DNA of 64,000 nt, from NCBI RefSeq assembly GCF_020880815.1, contig NZ_JAJITD010000002.1:248001-312000 (forward strand). The letters run 5' to 3'. Made by a program: the position numbers and the translations under genes. The first letter of the stretch is position 1. The number at the start of each line of letters is the position of its first letter. Shown one piece after another: positions 25,257 to 34,684 of this stretch. The DNA comes from Paraburkholderia sejongensis. Its GTDB lineage: Bacteria > Pseudomonadota > Gammaproteobacteria > Burkholderiales > Burkholderiaceae. The notes below the pieces were generated by a model. The model saw only the letters and a list, made by a program, of their open reading frames with translations, did no database searches and was not told where the DNA came from.

Positions 25257-25762
25257 CGGCGTCGGTTTCGCGTGATCCAGGTGGTCGGTCTGCGCTGCGT
25301 ATCAGGCCATCGTGGCCATCGACGCTGCGCGGGCGACCTTCATATGTCGCTGCTCATCAATCCAAACACTCCCTCAACGTAACGTGATCGATCATGTCCT
25401 AGGCAATGACGAGCGCTTGCGCAGCTTCGTCGATTAGTTAGGATACTTAACATCACGACAGAGTATTTCCGAACCTCGCGCCATCACGTTCGGAAAGCTC
25501 TTCAGCCCCCTCCTCGCAGCACTGCCACGCGCATTTCCTCAGCGCCTTCAGCCCTTGGTTCTTCGCGCACCCGCGAATCGACCATCTCATCGCGTGACGA
25601 GAAGCGCGCGAACCAATTTGCATCACCCGCATCAATCAATCAGGAAAACTCAATATCTGGGAATCGGATTGTCAGTGTTTACACGAAGGGTCACAGGGGT
25701 GTTCTTTTCATAATATCAACGCACTGAATGCGGCGATACGAGACTACTCCACTGGAGGCACC
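25257..25762. other. Gene-free, relatively AT-rich spacer between tRNA-Lys and the ABC operon
   Basis: About 500 bases with less GC than its neighbours and no recognisable gene. A 60-codon minus-strand frame (25453-25635) has no RBS-supported start or familiar motif, and I do not call it. TTTACA (25678) and CATAAT (25709) lie too far apart (25 bases) to be a normal promoter. It could be the joint of an inserted segment beside the tRNA; I did not find a copy of the tRNA 3' end. Confidence 0.5.
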
Positions 25763-26851
25763 GTGACGGGCATCCGATTGAGCGGCGTAACAAAGCGGTA
25801 TGGCGAAACAGAGGTAATCACCGGCCTCGACCTCGACATTCATTCAGGTGAGTTCCTCGTCTTTCTCGGCCCTTCCGGCTGCGGCAAATCCACATTACTG
25901 CGCATGATCGCCGGGCTCGAATCCGTCAGCGACGGTCAGATCAGCATCGGCGAGCGGCGCGTGAACGAACAGCCGCCCGGCAAGCGCGGCGTCGCGATGG
26001 TGTTTCAGCACTACGCGCTGTATCCGCACATGACCGTCTACGACAACATGGCGTTCGGTCTGCGCAACACCGGCGTCGCGGCGGGTGAAGTCGACCAGCG
26101 CATCAACGAGGCCGCCCGCATGCTCGAACTCGGCCCGCTGCTGCAGCGTCGCCCGGCCCAACTTTCCGGCGGCCAGCGCCAACGCGTCGCGATCGGCCGC
26201 GCAGTCGTCAAGGAGCCCGAAGCATTCCTGTTCGACGAACCGCTGTCCAATCTCGACGCCGCGCTGCGCACCCGCACGCGGCTCGAACTCGCGCGCATCC
26301 ATCAGCGCCTGCACTCCACGATGGTGTTCGTCACCCACGACCAGGTGGAAGCGATGACGCTCGCCACCCGCATCGTCGTAATGAACCGCGGCCGCATCGA
26401 GCAGATCGGCGCGCCGCTCGACATCTACAAGCGACCCGCGACGCGCTTCGTCGCGGGCTTCATCGGCACGCCGGCGATGAACTTCCTCGACATCGAACGC
26501 GCGGGGGACAACGGCGGCCGGCTGATCGTCGCGCTGCCGTTCGACGGCGTGCAAACGCCCACCGCCATCGAAAGCGCGAGCCTGCCCGCAGGCAAGCTCA
26601 CGCTCGGCGTGCGCGCGGAACACGTGCTACTCGATCCGCACGGGCCGCTGACCGGTCGCGCGGAAGTGATCGAACGGCTCGGCGACCGTTCGCTCGCACA
26701 TGTGAGCATGCCCAACGGTCAGTTGCTGGTCGCCGAATTGCCGCGCGCGCGGGAACTCGAGATCGAGACCGGCGACACGATCCGCATGAGTCTCGACGCC
26801 GCGCACCTGCATCTGTTCGACGAAACCGGCAAGGCCTGGCATGGCCTCTAA
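25763..26851 (+). CDS. Sugar ABC transporter ATP-binding protein (MalK/UgpC type)
   Basis: A 362-residue ATPase that powers import through the next two permeases. Walker A is GPSGCGKST (~residue 38), the signature [14 protein letters not shown] (~133), Walker [15 protein letters not shown] and the switch His in FVTHDQVEA. The C-terminal ~120 residues are the OB-type regulatory domain of the CUT1 sugar importers ([28 protein letters not shown]). GTG start at 25763 with GGAGG 5 bases upstream. First gene of the operon; its end overlaps the permease start by 11 bases. Confidence 0.95.
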   Translation: MTGIRLSGVTKRYGETEVITGLDLDIHSGEFLVFLGPSGCGKSTLLRMIAGLESVSDGQISIGERRVNEQPPGKRGVAMVFQHYALYPHMTVYDNMAFGLRNTGVAAGEVDQRINEAARMLELGPLLQRRPAQLSGGQRQRVAIGRAVVKEPEAFLFDEPLSNLDAALRTRTRLELARIHQRLHSTMVFVTHDQVEAMTLATRIVVMNRGRIEQIGAPLDIYKRPATRFVAGFIGTPAMNFLDIERAGDNGGRLIVALPFDGVQTPTAIESASLPAGKLTLGVRAEHVLLDPHGPLTGRAEVIERLGDRSLAHVSMPNGQLLVAELPRARELEIETGDTIRMSLDAAHLHLFDETGKAWHGL

Positions 26852-27767
26852 CCGCTCGTTCGCGCTTCCGCTGCCGAAAACCCGCGAGGGCTGGCGGCGC
26901 AATCTTCACGCGCCGTGGTCGAACGCATTGTTCGTGCTGCCGTTCGTGATCGTCTACGTGCTGCTGCTGATTGTGCCGCTGTGCTTCGGCTGGTGGCTCA
27001 GCCTGCAACGCGTGGATCTGCTCGCCGGCACCAGCGACTTCATCGGCATTCGCAACTATCTCGATCTGACGCTCGATCCGATCTTCCGCGGCGCGCTGCG
27101 CAACACGTTCTATTTCGTCATCCTGACGGTGCCGGTGTTCGTGCTGCTCGGTCTCGCGCTCGCGCTGGTGCTCAATCGTCCGGGTCGCTTCGGCGCGGCG
27201 CTGCGCGCGCTGTTTTTTGGCTCGTCGGTGTTATCGGTCACAATCGTTACGCTCGTCTGGAAGCTCGTGATGATGCCCGGCAACGGCCTGCTCGCCGACA
27301 TCAGCCACGCACTGCACCTGCCCGAATTCATGCCTCTGATGCACGAAGCCACCGCGCTGCCGGCCATCGCGGTCGTCACGGTCTGGTGGATCATGGGCCT
27401 GCCGATGATGCTGTTCCTCGCCGCGCTCCAGCAGATTCCGCAGGAGCTTTACGAAGCCGCGGCACTCGACAACGCGAGCCGCTGGCGCACCTTCACGAAA
27501 ATCACGCTGCCGTCGATCTGGCGCACCGTCGCGCTGGTCGCCGTCATCGAAGCGGTGCTGCAGTTCCAGCTGTTCGGCCAGGCGCAGTTGCTCACCGACG
27601 GCGGCCCGAACAACTCGACCCGCCCGCTGGTGCAATTCATCTACGAAACCGGCTTCAAGCAATGGTCGTTCGGCTATTCCGCGGCGGCGGCGCAGGTTTT
27701 GTTCGCGCTGATGCTGATCGGCGTGGTCGCGCAGGCCTTGCTGCTGCGCAAGAAGGAGAAGGCATGA
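26841..27767 (+). CDS. Sugar ABC transporter permease (MalF/UgpA type)
   Basis: A 308-residue inner-membrane permease with about six TM helices starting at ~28 (NALFVLPFVIVYVLLLIVPLCF). The EAA loop that docks on the ATPase is QIPQELYEAAALDNASRWRTFTKITLPSI (~residue 196). The pattern LTDGGPNNSTRPLVQFIYETGF is common in CUT1 permeases. It overlaps both its neighbours (ATPase upstream; second permease downstream in ATGA), so translation of the three genes is coupled. Confidence 0.93.
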   Translation: MASNRSFALPLPKTREGWRRNLHAPWSNALFVLPFVIVYVLLLIVPLCFGWWLSLQRVDLLAGTSDFIGIRNYLDLTLDPIFRGALRNTFYFVILTVPVFVLLGLALALVLNRPGRFGAALRALFFGSSVLSVTIVTLVWKLVMMPGNGLLADISHALHLPEFMPLMHEATALPAIAVVTVWWIMGLPMMLFLAALQQIPQELYEAAALDNASRWRTFTKITLPSIWRTVALVAVIEAVLQFQLFGQAQLLTDGGPNNSTRPLVQFIYETGFKQWSFGYSAAAAQVLFALMLIGVVAQALLLRKKEKA

Positions 27768-28627
27768 GCACGCTCGCTTTCGAAACCCGTCCGCGTGGCT
27801 CGCTGAGCGGGCGCCTCGGCGACCGCCTGATGCTCGGCGCGGTAGTCGTGCTCGCGCTGCTGTGGATCACGCCGCTGTTGTGGGTGCTGTGCCTGTCGTT
27901 CAAGCCGAATGCGTTTCTCGAACAGCACACCGACGTGCTGTTCTCGCCGCCGTTCACATTGCAGAACTACACGAACATCGTCGATACGTCGGCGGTCGGC
28001 GGCTGGCTCGTCAACAGTCTGATCGTGTCGATCGGCCAGACGCTGCTCACGCTCGTGATCGCGTCGCTCGCCGGTTACGGCTTCGCGCGCACCGAGTTTC
28101 CGGGCCGGCGCTATCTGTACGTGCTCTGCCTGTGCGGGCTCGCGGTCCCCGAGCAGGCGCTGGTGATCCCGCTGCACCACCTGTTCGCGACGCTCGACTG
28201 GCACAACACCTACGGCGCGCTGATCCTGCCGCGTCTCGCGTCGCCGTTCGGCGTCTATCTGATGACGCAGTACTTCAAGGCGGTGCCGATCGAGATCGAG
28301 GAAGCCGCGTTGCTCGACAACGCTTCCCGCTTCAAGGTGTTCTGGCGCGTCGTGCTGCCGCTGTCGTTGCCGGCGCAGGCAACGCTCGCGATCTTCACGT
28401 TCCTCAGCGCATGGAACGACTATCTGTGGCCGCTGGTGTCCGCATCGAAGCCCGAGATGTACACGCTGACGATCGGGCTCGCGTCCACCCAAGGCAATTT
28501 CGCGCAGTCCGAAGGCATTGGTTATCTGATGGCGCAGGCGATCTTCGCCGGCCTGCCCATCTTCGTGCTGTACCTGTTCTTCCAGAAGTACATCGTGGCG
28601 GCCGTCTCCGGCACCGCGGCGCGCTAA
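27764..28627 (+). CDS. Sugar ABC transporter permease (MalG/UgpE type)
   Basis: A 287-residue permease with six predicted helices, the first at ~23-45 (LMLGAVVVLALLWITPLLWVL). The EAA loop is VPIEIEEAALLDNASRFKVFWRVVLPLSLPA (~residue 178). It pairs with the preceding permease to form the CUT1 translocation channel. The conserved FLSAWNDYLWPLV follows the loop. ATG at 27764 in ATGA overlap, with AAGGAGAAGG as RBS. The binding-protein gene starts 155 bases downstream. Confidence 0.93.
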   Translation: MSTLAFETRPRGSLSGRLGDRLMLGAVVVLALLWITPLLWVLCLSFKPNAFLEQHTDVLFSPPFTLQNYTNIVDTSAVGGWLVNSLIVSIGQTLLTLVIASLAGYGFARTEFPGRRYLYVLCLCGLAVPEQALVIPLHHLFATLDWHNTYGALILPRLASPFGVYLMTQYFKAVPIEIEEAALLDNASRFKVFWRVVLPLSLPAQATLAIFTFLSAWNDYLWPLVSASKPEMYTLTIGLASTQGNFAQSEGIGYLMAQAIFAGLPIFVLYLFFQKYIVAAVSGTAAR

Positions 28628-28782
28628 CCGCGCGGCGGCCGAAACGTCCCAGAACACCGGTCGAGTCGAACACGTGCATGGCAAGCAATGTGTCGACCGA
28701 TCTGATTTGATTCGCAGTACCAATAACATTCGCCCATGCACACGCATGCAGCGCGTACGGTGGGCTTTCCCAGGAGACAGAC

Positions 28783-30114
28783 ATGAGCAGATCGTTGGTG
28801 CGTCGCGCAATCGCGCTTGCTGCGTTCGGCCTCGCGACAAGCCTCGCGGCACCCGCACAGGCCAAAACGGAAATCACGTTGTCGCGTTTCTTCGGCGCCT
28901 GCGACGCCGAATACGGCAAAGTCAACGACGTCAGCAAGGCGTCCGGCGAGTGCGGCATCATCACGACACTGGTCAACCAGTTCAACGCGACGAACAAGGA
29001 AGACATCGTCGTGAAACCGCAGATCATCGAATGGACGCCGTACTACACGCAACTCGACGCGCGCATTCTAAGCCGCGACGTGCCGACCATCTCGGTCATG
29101 CATGAGGCCGTATTGGGCGATTACGTGAAGCGCAACCTGGTCGAACCGCTCGACGACGGGTTCAAATCGGTCGGGGTCGACACGAAAGACTTCACGGGCC
29201 AGGCGCACCGCGCGGTCACCTTCGGCGAGAAGACCTATGCGCTGCCGTTCGACACGCATTCGTGGCTGTGGCACATCAACGTGAATCTGCTGAAAAAGGC
29301 GGGCCTCGTCGATGCGAGCGGTCAGCCGATCCTGCCGAAAACGCCGGACGAACTGCTCGCGCAGGCAAAACAGTTCAAGGACAAAACCGGGCTGCCGTAC
29401 TTCGCGGTGCCGATCGCCAATGAATCGGCCGCGCAAACGCGCTCCTTCTATACCTGGGTCTACCAACAAAACGGCACGCTGTTCCCCGCCGGCCCGACGA
29501 AGATCGACATGCATACGCCGGCCGCCGCCAACGCGCTCGCGCTCTACGACAAGCTGACGAAAGCGGGCGACCTCACGCAGGGGCTCGACTACGGCGCGGC
29601 CAACCAGGCATTCGAAAACGGCAAGGCGGGCGTGCTGATGTGCGGCACGTGGGTGATCGAGGACTTCACGAATCTGTCGAAGAAACCGGGCACCGCGCTT
29701 GCCAACGGCTACGACGTCGTGCCGTTCCCGAACCTGTATCAAAAGAAGGCGGTGTGGGCCGACGGTCACTCGTGGGTGATGCTCAAGGGCGGCGCGAAAG
29801 ACGAGAAGACCCGCCACGCGGCTTTCGTGTTCCTCAAGTTCCTGTCCGATCACGACGGCGACTGGGCTCGCACCGGTCACCTGCCCGCGCGCCAGTCGAT
29901 CATCACGAGCGACACGTTCAACGCGTTGCCGCATCGCCCGGCCATCAAGGAGATCTCCAGCACCGGCTACGCGCTGCCCAATACGGTGCCGCGCCAGTTC
30001 GCGATCCAGCAGATCGTCGGTGAAGAGATCAGCAACATGCTGTCGACCGGCAAACCGGTCGGCGACGTGCAGAAGGAAGCGGAACAACGCACCAACGCAT
30101 TGCTCGCGCGTTAA
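28783..30114 (+). CDS. Sugar ABC transporter substrate-binding protein
   Basis: A 443-residue periplasmic binding protein. The signal peptide is residues 1-27 (cleavage at APAQA/KTE). The mature part begins ITLSRFFGACDAEYGKVNDV and shows the family-1 (CUT1) core: ITTLVNQFNATNKEDIVVKPQ, ISVMHEAVLGDYVKRNLVEPLDD, YALPFDTHSWLWHINVNLLKKAGL and FENGKAGVLMCGTWVIEDF. RBS GGAGACAG precedes the ATG. Given the next gene, the ligand is probably arabinose-containing oligosaccharide; the ligand itself is not readable. Confidence 0.92.
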   Translation: MSRSLVRRAIALAAFGLATSLAAPAQAKTEITLSRFFGACDAEYGKVNDVSKASGECGIITTLVNQFNATNKEDIVVKPQIIEWTPYYTQLDARILSRDVPTISVMHEAVLGDYVKRNLVEPLDDGFKSVGVDTKDFTGQAHRAVTFGEKTYALPFDTHSWLWHINVNLLKKAGLVDASGQPILPKTPDELLAQAKQFKDKTGLPYFAVPIANESAAQTRSFYTWVYQQNGTLFPAGPTKIDMHTPAAANALALYDKLTKAGDLTQGLDYGAANQAFENGKAGVLMCGTWVIEDFTNLSKKPGTALANGYDVVPFPNLYQKKAVWADGHSWVMLKGGAKDEKTRHAAFVFLKFLSDHDGDWARTGHLPARQSIITSDTFNALPHRPAIKEISSTGYALPNTVPRQFAIQQIVGEEISNMLSTGKPVGDVQKEAEQRTNALLAR

Positions 30115-30199
30115 AGCCGCAAAAGGCTGGCGCAAGCGCGCGGCCTTCTTCATACAGGCGCATCACTTCATACAGCTGCAGGATGAATAAAGGAACACC

Positions 30200-31711
30200 A
30201 TGATCGCTTCCCGCCTCATCGTCGATCGCGACTTCGTCATTTCCGAACTCGACCGCCGCCTGTTCGGCGTATTCGTCGAGCACATGGGCCGCTGTGTGTA
30301 CACCGGCATTTTCGAGCCCGGCCATCCGCAAGCCGACGAGCGCGGCTACCGCAAGGACGTGATGGACCTCACCCGCGAACTCGGCCCGACCATCGTGCGT
30401 TACCCGGGCGGCAATTTCCTGTCGGGCTACAACTGGGAAGACGGCGTCGGTCCGCGCGAGCAGCGGCCGCGCCGGCTCGACCTCGCGTGGTACTCGACCG
30501 AAACCAATCAGTTCGGCACCAACGAGTTCATCGACTGGTGCCGCGCGCTCGACATCGAACCGATGTACGGCGTGAACCTCGGCACGCGCGGGCCCGACGA
30601 GGCGCGCCGCTTCGTCGAATACTGCAATCATCCAGCCGGCACCGCGCTGTCCGATCTGCGCCGCGAGCACGGCTACGAAAAACCGCACGACATCAAGTTC
30701 TGGTGCCTCGGCAACGAGATGGACGGCCCGTGGCAGATCTGTCGCAAGACTGCCGAGGAATACGGCCGCGCCGCGCTCGAGACGGCCAAGCTGATGCGCT
30801 CGGTCGACCCGACGATCCAGCTTGCCGCGTGCGGTTCGTCCACCCACGAAATGCCCACGTACGGCGTATGGGAAGAGCGCGTGCTCGATCACTGCTTCGA
30901 GCAGGTCGATTTCATTTCGCTGCATACGTACTTCGAAAACCGCCGCGACTCGACCGCGGAGTTCTTCGGCAACATCGAAGTGATGGACCTGTTCATCAAG
31001 GAGATCGTCGCGGTCGCGGACAGCGTCGCGGCGCGCAAGCATTCGTCCAAGCGCATCATGCTGTCGTTCGACGAATGGAACGTCTGGTACAAGGCGCGCA
31101 CGATCAACGATCTGCGCAAGCCGGGTTGGCCGGAGGCGCCGCGTCTGATCGAAGAGGTCTACAACCACGAAGACGCGATCGTCGTGGGCGGCGCATTGAT
31201 CACGATGATGAACAACGCCGATCGCGTGAAGACCGCCTGTCTCGCGCAACTCGTCAACGTGATCGGGCCGATCATGACCGAACCGGGCGGCCGCGCGTGG
31301 CGCCAGACGATCTTCCACCCGTTCGCGCATGCGTCGAAATTCGGCCACGGTCGCGTCCTCAAACCGGTGATCCAGTCGGCCAGCTACGAAGCGGAAACAT
31401 TCCCCGAGATCGCGTATCTGTGCGCGGCGGTGGTCGACGATCGCGCGACCGGCACGACGACCGTGTTCGCGCTGAACCGTCATCTGAGCGACGAAATGGA
31501 ACTCGATATCGAGTTGCGCGGACTCGGCCGCGAACGCACGCTCGATCACGCGATCGAGTTGTATCATCCCAACATGAAGGCGGTGAACACGGTGGATGCG
31601 CCTACTACAGTGGCGCCGGCAGTGAACCAGGCCGTGTCGGTCGATGGCGAACGCGTGCGCGCTAAGCTCAAGCCGGGCTCGTGGAACGTGATCGTGACGA
31701 GCGCCAGATAA
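30200..31711 (+). CDS. Alpha-N-arabinofuranosidase, GH51
   Basis: A 503-residue GH51 glycosidase releasing terminal L-arabinofuranose from arabino-oligosaccharides. The acid/base Glu is in KFWCLGNEMDGPWQ (~residue 174), and the nucleophile Glu in IMLSFDEWNVWYK (~residue 293). PTIVRYPGGNFLSGYNWEDGVGP is the conserved (beta/alpha)8 start. No signal peptide, so it acts in the cytoplasm after uptake by the upstream transporter. The C-terminal ~130 residues are the beta-sandwich domain. RBS AAAGGAAC lies before the ATG at 30200. Confidence 0.95.
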   Translation: MIASRLIVDRDFVISELDRRLFGVFVEHMGRCVYTGIFEPGHPQADERGYRKDVMDLTRELGPTIVRYPGGNFLSGYNWEDGVGPREQRPRRLDLAWYSTETNQFGTNEFIDWCRALDIEPMYGVNLGTRGPDEARRFVEYCNHPAGTALSDLRREHGYEKPHDIKFWCLGNEMDGPWQICRKTAEEYGRAALETAKLMRSVDPTIQLAACGSSTHEMPTYGVWEERVLDHCFEQVDFISLHTYFENRRDSTAEFFGNIEVMDLFIKEIVAVADSVAARKHSSKRIMLSFDEWNVWYKARTINDLRKPGWPEAPRLIEEVYNHEDAIVVGGALITMMNNADRVKTACLAQLVNVIGPIMTEPGGRAWRQTIFHPFAHASKFGHGRVLKPVIQSASYEAETFPEIAYLCAAVVDDRATGTTTVFALNRHLSDEMELDIELRGLGRERTLDHAIELYHPNMKAVNTVDAPTTVAPAVNQAVSVDGERVRAKLKPGSWNVIVTSAR

Positions 31712-31756
31712 CGCGGCACGGACACGCTTGTGCACGATGCCTACGAAGGGGAAGTG

Positions 31757-32494
31757 ATGTTCGAGCGCGAACCGATCGTTGGCAATATCACGACGCAGAT
31801 CGCCAAGATAATCGGCATGCGCGTGGTCTCGGGCGAGTTCGCGCCGGGGGACGCGCTGCCGGTCGAAAGCGAGCTGTGCAGCGCGTACGGCGTGAGTCGA
31901 ACCACGCTGCGCGAGGCGATCAAGCAACTAGCCGGCAAACGGCTGATTGCGGTGTCGCCAAAAATAGGCACCCGTGTCCTGCCTTTCTCCGACTGGAACC
32001 TGCTCGACCGCGACGTGCTCGCGTGGCGGCTCAACGCGCAATTCGACTCGAAGATCGTCGAGGACATTTTCGAAATGCGCATCTGCTTCGAGCCGCGCGC
32101 GAGTTTTCTGGCCGCGCGCCACGGCAAGGAAGAAACCTTCCAGATCATCGAGCGGCGCTACCTCGAACTCGCGGCCGCCTGCGACCCGGCAGCCCCGCAT
32201 GGCGCCACGGACATTCGCGCGGCCGCCGACGCGAATCTCGAGTTTCATCTCGCGATCATCACGGCCTCGCAAAACGGCATGTTCATCACGATCGGCAATG
32301 CGATCAAGGCCGCGCTGCGCGTGTCGTCGGAAATGATGCAGCGCCAGGCGGCCCAGCCGAGCGAAGACCTGGAACTGCACGATGCGGTGCGCCGGCATAT
32401 CGTAAGCCGCGAAGCCGACGCGGCCGCCGCCGCGATGACGCGGCTGCTCGAATCGTGGCGCGACCGGATCCTGCGCTACACGATCGCGCCTTGA
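31757..32494 (+). CDS. FadR/GntR-family transcriptional regulator
   Basis: A 245-residue regulator. The GntR winged helix (residues ~5-72) reads ALPVESELCSAYGVSRTTLREAIKQLAGKRLIAVSPKIGTRV. The FCD ligand domain (~85-230) has the metal-binding Asp/His pattern (DANLEFHLAIITASQN; LHDAVRRHIVSREADAAAAAM). The ATG at 31757 is preferred over the GTG at 31730 because AAGGGGAAG precedes it. It closes the ABC-GH51 operon and most likely represses it in the absence of an arabinose-pathway acid or sugar. Confidence 0.9.
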   Translation: MFEREPIVGNITTQIAKIIGMRVVSGEFAPGDALPVESELCSAYGVSRTTLREAIKQLAGKRLIAVSPKIGTRVLPFSDWNLLDRDVLAWRLNAQFDSKIVEDIFEMRICFEPRASFLAARHGKEETFQIIERRYLELAAACDPAAPHGATDIRAAADANLEFHLAIITASQNGMFITIGNAIKAALRVSSEMMQRQAAQPSEDLELHDAVRRHIVSREADAAAAAMTRLLESWRDRILRYTIAP

Positions 32495-32495
32495 G

Positions 32496-32513
32496 AGGCG
32501 CTGACGCGCCTTT
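32496..32513 (+). terminator. Short hairpin after the FadR-type gene
   Basis: AGGCGC (32496-32501) pairs with GCGCCT (32506-32511) around TGAC, followed by TT. It begins 2 bases after the stop. The stem is short and the T-run minimal. Confidence 0.45.
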
Positions 32514-32858
32514 GCCCGCGGGCCATCACTACGGATTCAAACGCGGCCTTTTAATCAGTAGCCCGTTCTATCGACAGCAGCGCGCCGTTCTGGAACGCTC
32601 GACAGCGCACGCGTCGTGCGCCACCACCTCAGACCACCTAAGCCGCGCCGGAACCTCCGCACTTCCGCCATAACTGGCGTCGCCCCTTCCTCCTTTGTTC
32701 GTTCGCCACCTCACAGACTGCTGACAGCGTCCGCTCGCATCATCGACCCATAGCGCCAACAGAGCGCCGTGAAAGCACAAGAGAGAACGAGACAACTACA
32801 AGGCGAGCGCAACCCGAATCGGAAACAGGCTGGGTGCCCCGCCGTACAAGGGGTACCC
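32514..32858. other. Gene-free spacer (345 bases)
   Basis: No gene recognised. The open frame continuing into the next gene from 32769 lacks a signal peptide and RBS. A short inverted element (CCGTACAAGGGGTACC near 32840-32857) sits directly before the porin-like start. Confidence 0.5.
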
Positions 32859-33518
32859 ATGAAAGCTGCAAAGGTAATCTGGGTAGTGGGGGTGGCGTGC
32901 GCGATCGAGACCTCGCATGCGCAGGAAGTTTATCTGCAGGGCGGCACGCTAGGCATCGGCGTCGGCGCTGCGTACAACATCACGCCGTGGCTCGGCGTGC
33001 ATGCGGACTTCAATGCGATCAAGCTGTCGCGCAACTTCAACGTGGGCGGCAATCGCTATGAAGACGATCTTTGGCTGCGTCAGGGCGGCCTCTACGGCGA
33101 TCTGTTTCCGTGGTCCGGCAGCGGCTTTCGCGTAACGGCCGGCTTTCGCGTGACCGACAACGAGATCAGCGGCAACTCCGTTCCGACCAATGGCGTGTAC
33201 ATGTTCAATGGCAAGGCGACGCCGGCTTTTCCGGGTGAATACGCGACCGCGAGCGCCAAATATCCGACCGTGATGCCGTATCTGGGCATCGGCTACGGCC
33301 TGCATCCGCGCGCCAAAGGGTGGGGTCTGGTGGTCGACCTCGGCGTCGCCTACGGCATTCCGCGAGCTTCATACACGTTGTCGCCGGCACTTGCCCAGGC
33401 CGCGGGTCCGCAGATGAGTCAGCAGATCACCAACACCGGTTTGCAGCAGGTGCGCGACAAGGTGTCGCCTTACCGGTGGTATCCGACGCTGCAGATCGGC
33501 GTTTCATATCGGTTCTAA
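32859..33518 (+). CDS. Outer-membrane beta-barrel protein, small porin-like
   Basis: A 219-residue protein. Signal peptide is residues 1-22 (MKAAKVIWVVGVACAIETSHA/QE). The mature protein alternates hydrophobic and polar residues in strand-like segments: EVYLQGGTLGIGVGAAYNITPWLGVHADFNAIKLSRNF, GGLYGDLFPWSGSGFRVTAGFRV, YLGIGYGLHPRAKGWGLVVDLGVAYG. It ends in Phe (LQIGVSYRF), the usual outer-membrane signal for barrel assembly. Probably an 8-stranded barrel. Start at ATG 32859 because it begins the signal peptide. Function unknown. Confidence 0.8.
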   Translation: MKAAKVIWVVGVACAIETSHAQEVYLQGGTLGIGVGAAYNITPWLGVHADFNAIKLSRNFNVGGNRYEDDLWLRQGGLYGDLFPWSGSGFRVTAGFRVTDNEISGNSVPTNGVYMFNGKATPAFPGEYATASAKYPTVMPYLGIGYGLHPRAKGWGLVVDLGVAYGIPRASYTLSPALAQAAGPQMSQQITNTGLQQVRDKVSPYRWYPTLQIGVSYRF

Positions 33519-33734
33519 AGCGGACAGTCAATCCGGTTGGAGTCCTACGCTTTTTTCCATGCAACGCGGACCGCGAGGCGGCATGCGCACGCCCCCGATC
33601 AATGCCACGGCGACCAGGAACGGTCCTTGCGCAGCCGCGCGCCGTCGGCTATAACTCCCGAAGACCACGCGTTGCCGGTCATTGCACCACCGTCGTTCAA
33701 TCCGTTGATGATCACCAATAACGAAGGAAACATC

Positions 33735-34553
33735 GTGGATATCGAAGCCGTACGTGCATTCATCATGACCCGGGGCGTCGACCTCGGCATCAAGATCATC
33801 GGCGCAATCGCCCTGTGGATCATCGGACGCTGGGTCATCGGGCTGATTTCGAGCCTGCTGCGCAAGGTGCTCGCGCGCAACGGCCGGGTCGATCCGACAC
33901 TCGCCCATTACCTTGCATCGATCCTCGGCGCGTTGCTGAACCTGCTGCTGGTTCTCGCGATCCTGCAGGTCTTCGGTGTCCAGACCACTTCGTTCGCCGC
34001 GCTGCTCGCCGGTCTCGGCCTCGCGATCGGCACCGCGTGGGGCGGCCTGCTCGCTCACTTCGCGGCCGGCGTGTTCATGCAGGTGCTGCGGCCGTTCAAG
34101 GTCGGCGACTTCGTGACCGCCGCGGGCGTCACCGGCACGGTCACGGAACTGGGTCTGTTCGGTACCACGATCGTCACGCCGGACAACGTGACGACCATCG
34201 TCGGCAACAACAAGATCTTCTCCGATACGATCTCGAACTACAGCGTGCTGCCGTTCCGGCGGGTCGAGCTGACCGCGAAGATCGCGAACGGCGTCGATCC
34301 GACCGATGCCATCGCGCGTTTGAAAGCCGCGATCGCGAAGATTCCGAACGTGGCCGAAAACCCTGCGCCCGATATCGAAGTACTCAGCTTCACACCGGAA
34401 GGACCGTTGCTGTGCGTGCGTCCGTACTCGTCGAACGAGAACTATTGGCAGGTCTACTTCGACACCAACCGCGCGATCGTGCAGACCTTCAAGGACGCCG
34501 GCTACCCGACGCCGGAAACGCCGCTCGCGCCGCGCGCGGTCACGCGCGATTGA
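33735..34553 (+). CDS. mscS: Small-conductance mechanosensitive channel, MscS family
   Basis: A 272-residue channel (E. coli MscS is 286). TM1 and TM2 lie at ~17-90, and TM3 with its Gly/Ala packing pattern is LLAGLGLAIGTAWGGLLAHFAAGVFMQVLRPF. The beta-domain motif KVGDFVTAAGVTGTVTELGLFGTTIVTPDNVTTIVGNNKIFSDTI is highly characteristic. It opens under membrane tension to release solutes on hypo-osmotic shock. The GTG at 33735 is chosen because GAAGGA lies 6 bases upstream; an in-frame ATG at 33708 has no RBS. Confidence 0.93.
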   Translation: MDIEAVRAFIMTRGVDLGIKIIGAIALWIIGRWVIGLISSLLRKVLARNGRVDPTLAHYLASILGALLNLLLVLAILQVFGVQTTSFAALLAGLGLAIGTAWGGLLAHFAAGVFMQVLRPFKVGDFVTAAGVTGTVTELGLFGTTIVTPDNVTTIVGNNKIFSDTISNYSVLPFRRVELTAKIANGVDPTDAIARLKAAIAKIPNVAENPAPDIEVLSFTPEGPLLCVRPYSSNENYWQVYFDTNRAIVQTFKDAGYPTPETPLAPRAVTRD

Positions 34554-34630
34554 CGGTTCGCTTGCACGCGCGCCGTGTTCGGGCGAAGACCGCGAGTCTC
34601 GCCAGCGGATAAACGGGCAGCCATAAACAG

Positions 34631-34669
34631 AAAAGGCGTCGCGAGATTCGCGACGCCTTTTCATTTTTT
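34631..34669 (+). terminator. Rho-independent terminator after mscS
   Basis: AAAAGGCGTCGCG (34631-34643) pairs perfectly with CGCGACGCCTTTT (34649-34661) around AGATT, and CATTTTTT follows. It can work in both directions. Confidence 0.93.
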
Positions 34670-34684
34670 AAGCTGGCCGTGGCA

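Noticed and set aside
25453..25635. 60-codon minus-strand frame after tRNA-Lys
   Set aside because: No RBS, no recognisable motif, and surrounded by gene-free DNA; treated as chance.
25678..25714. Sigma-70 promoter for the sugar operon (TTTACA...CATAAT)
   Set aside because: Spacer of 25 bases is far outside the functional 16-18 range.
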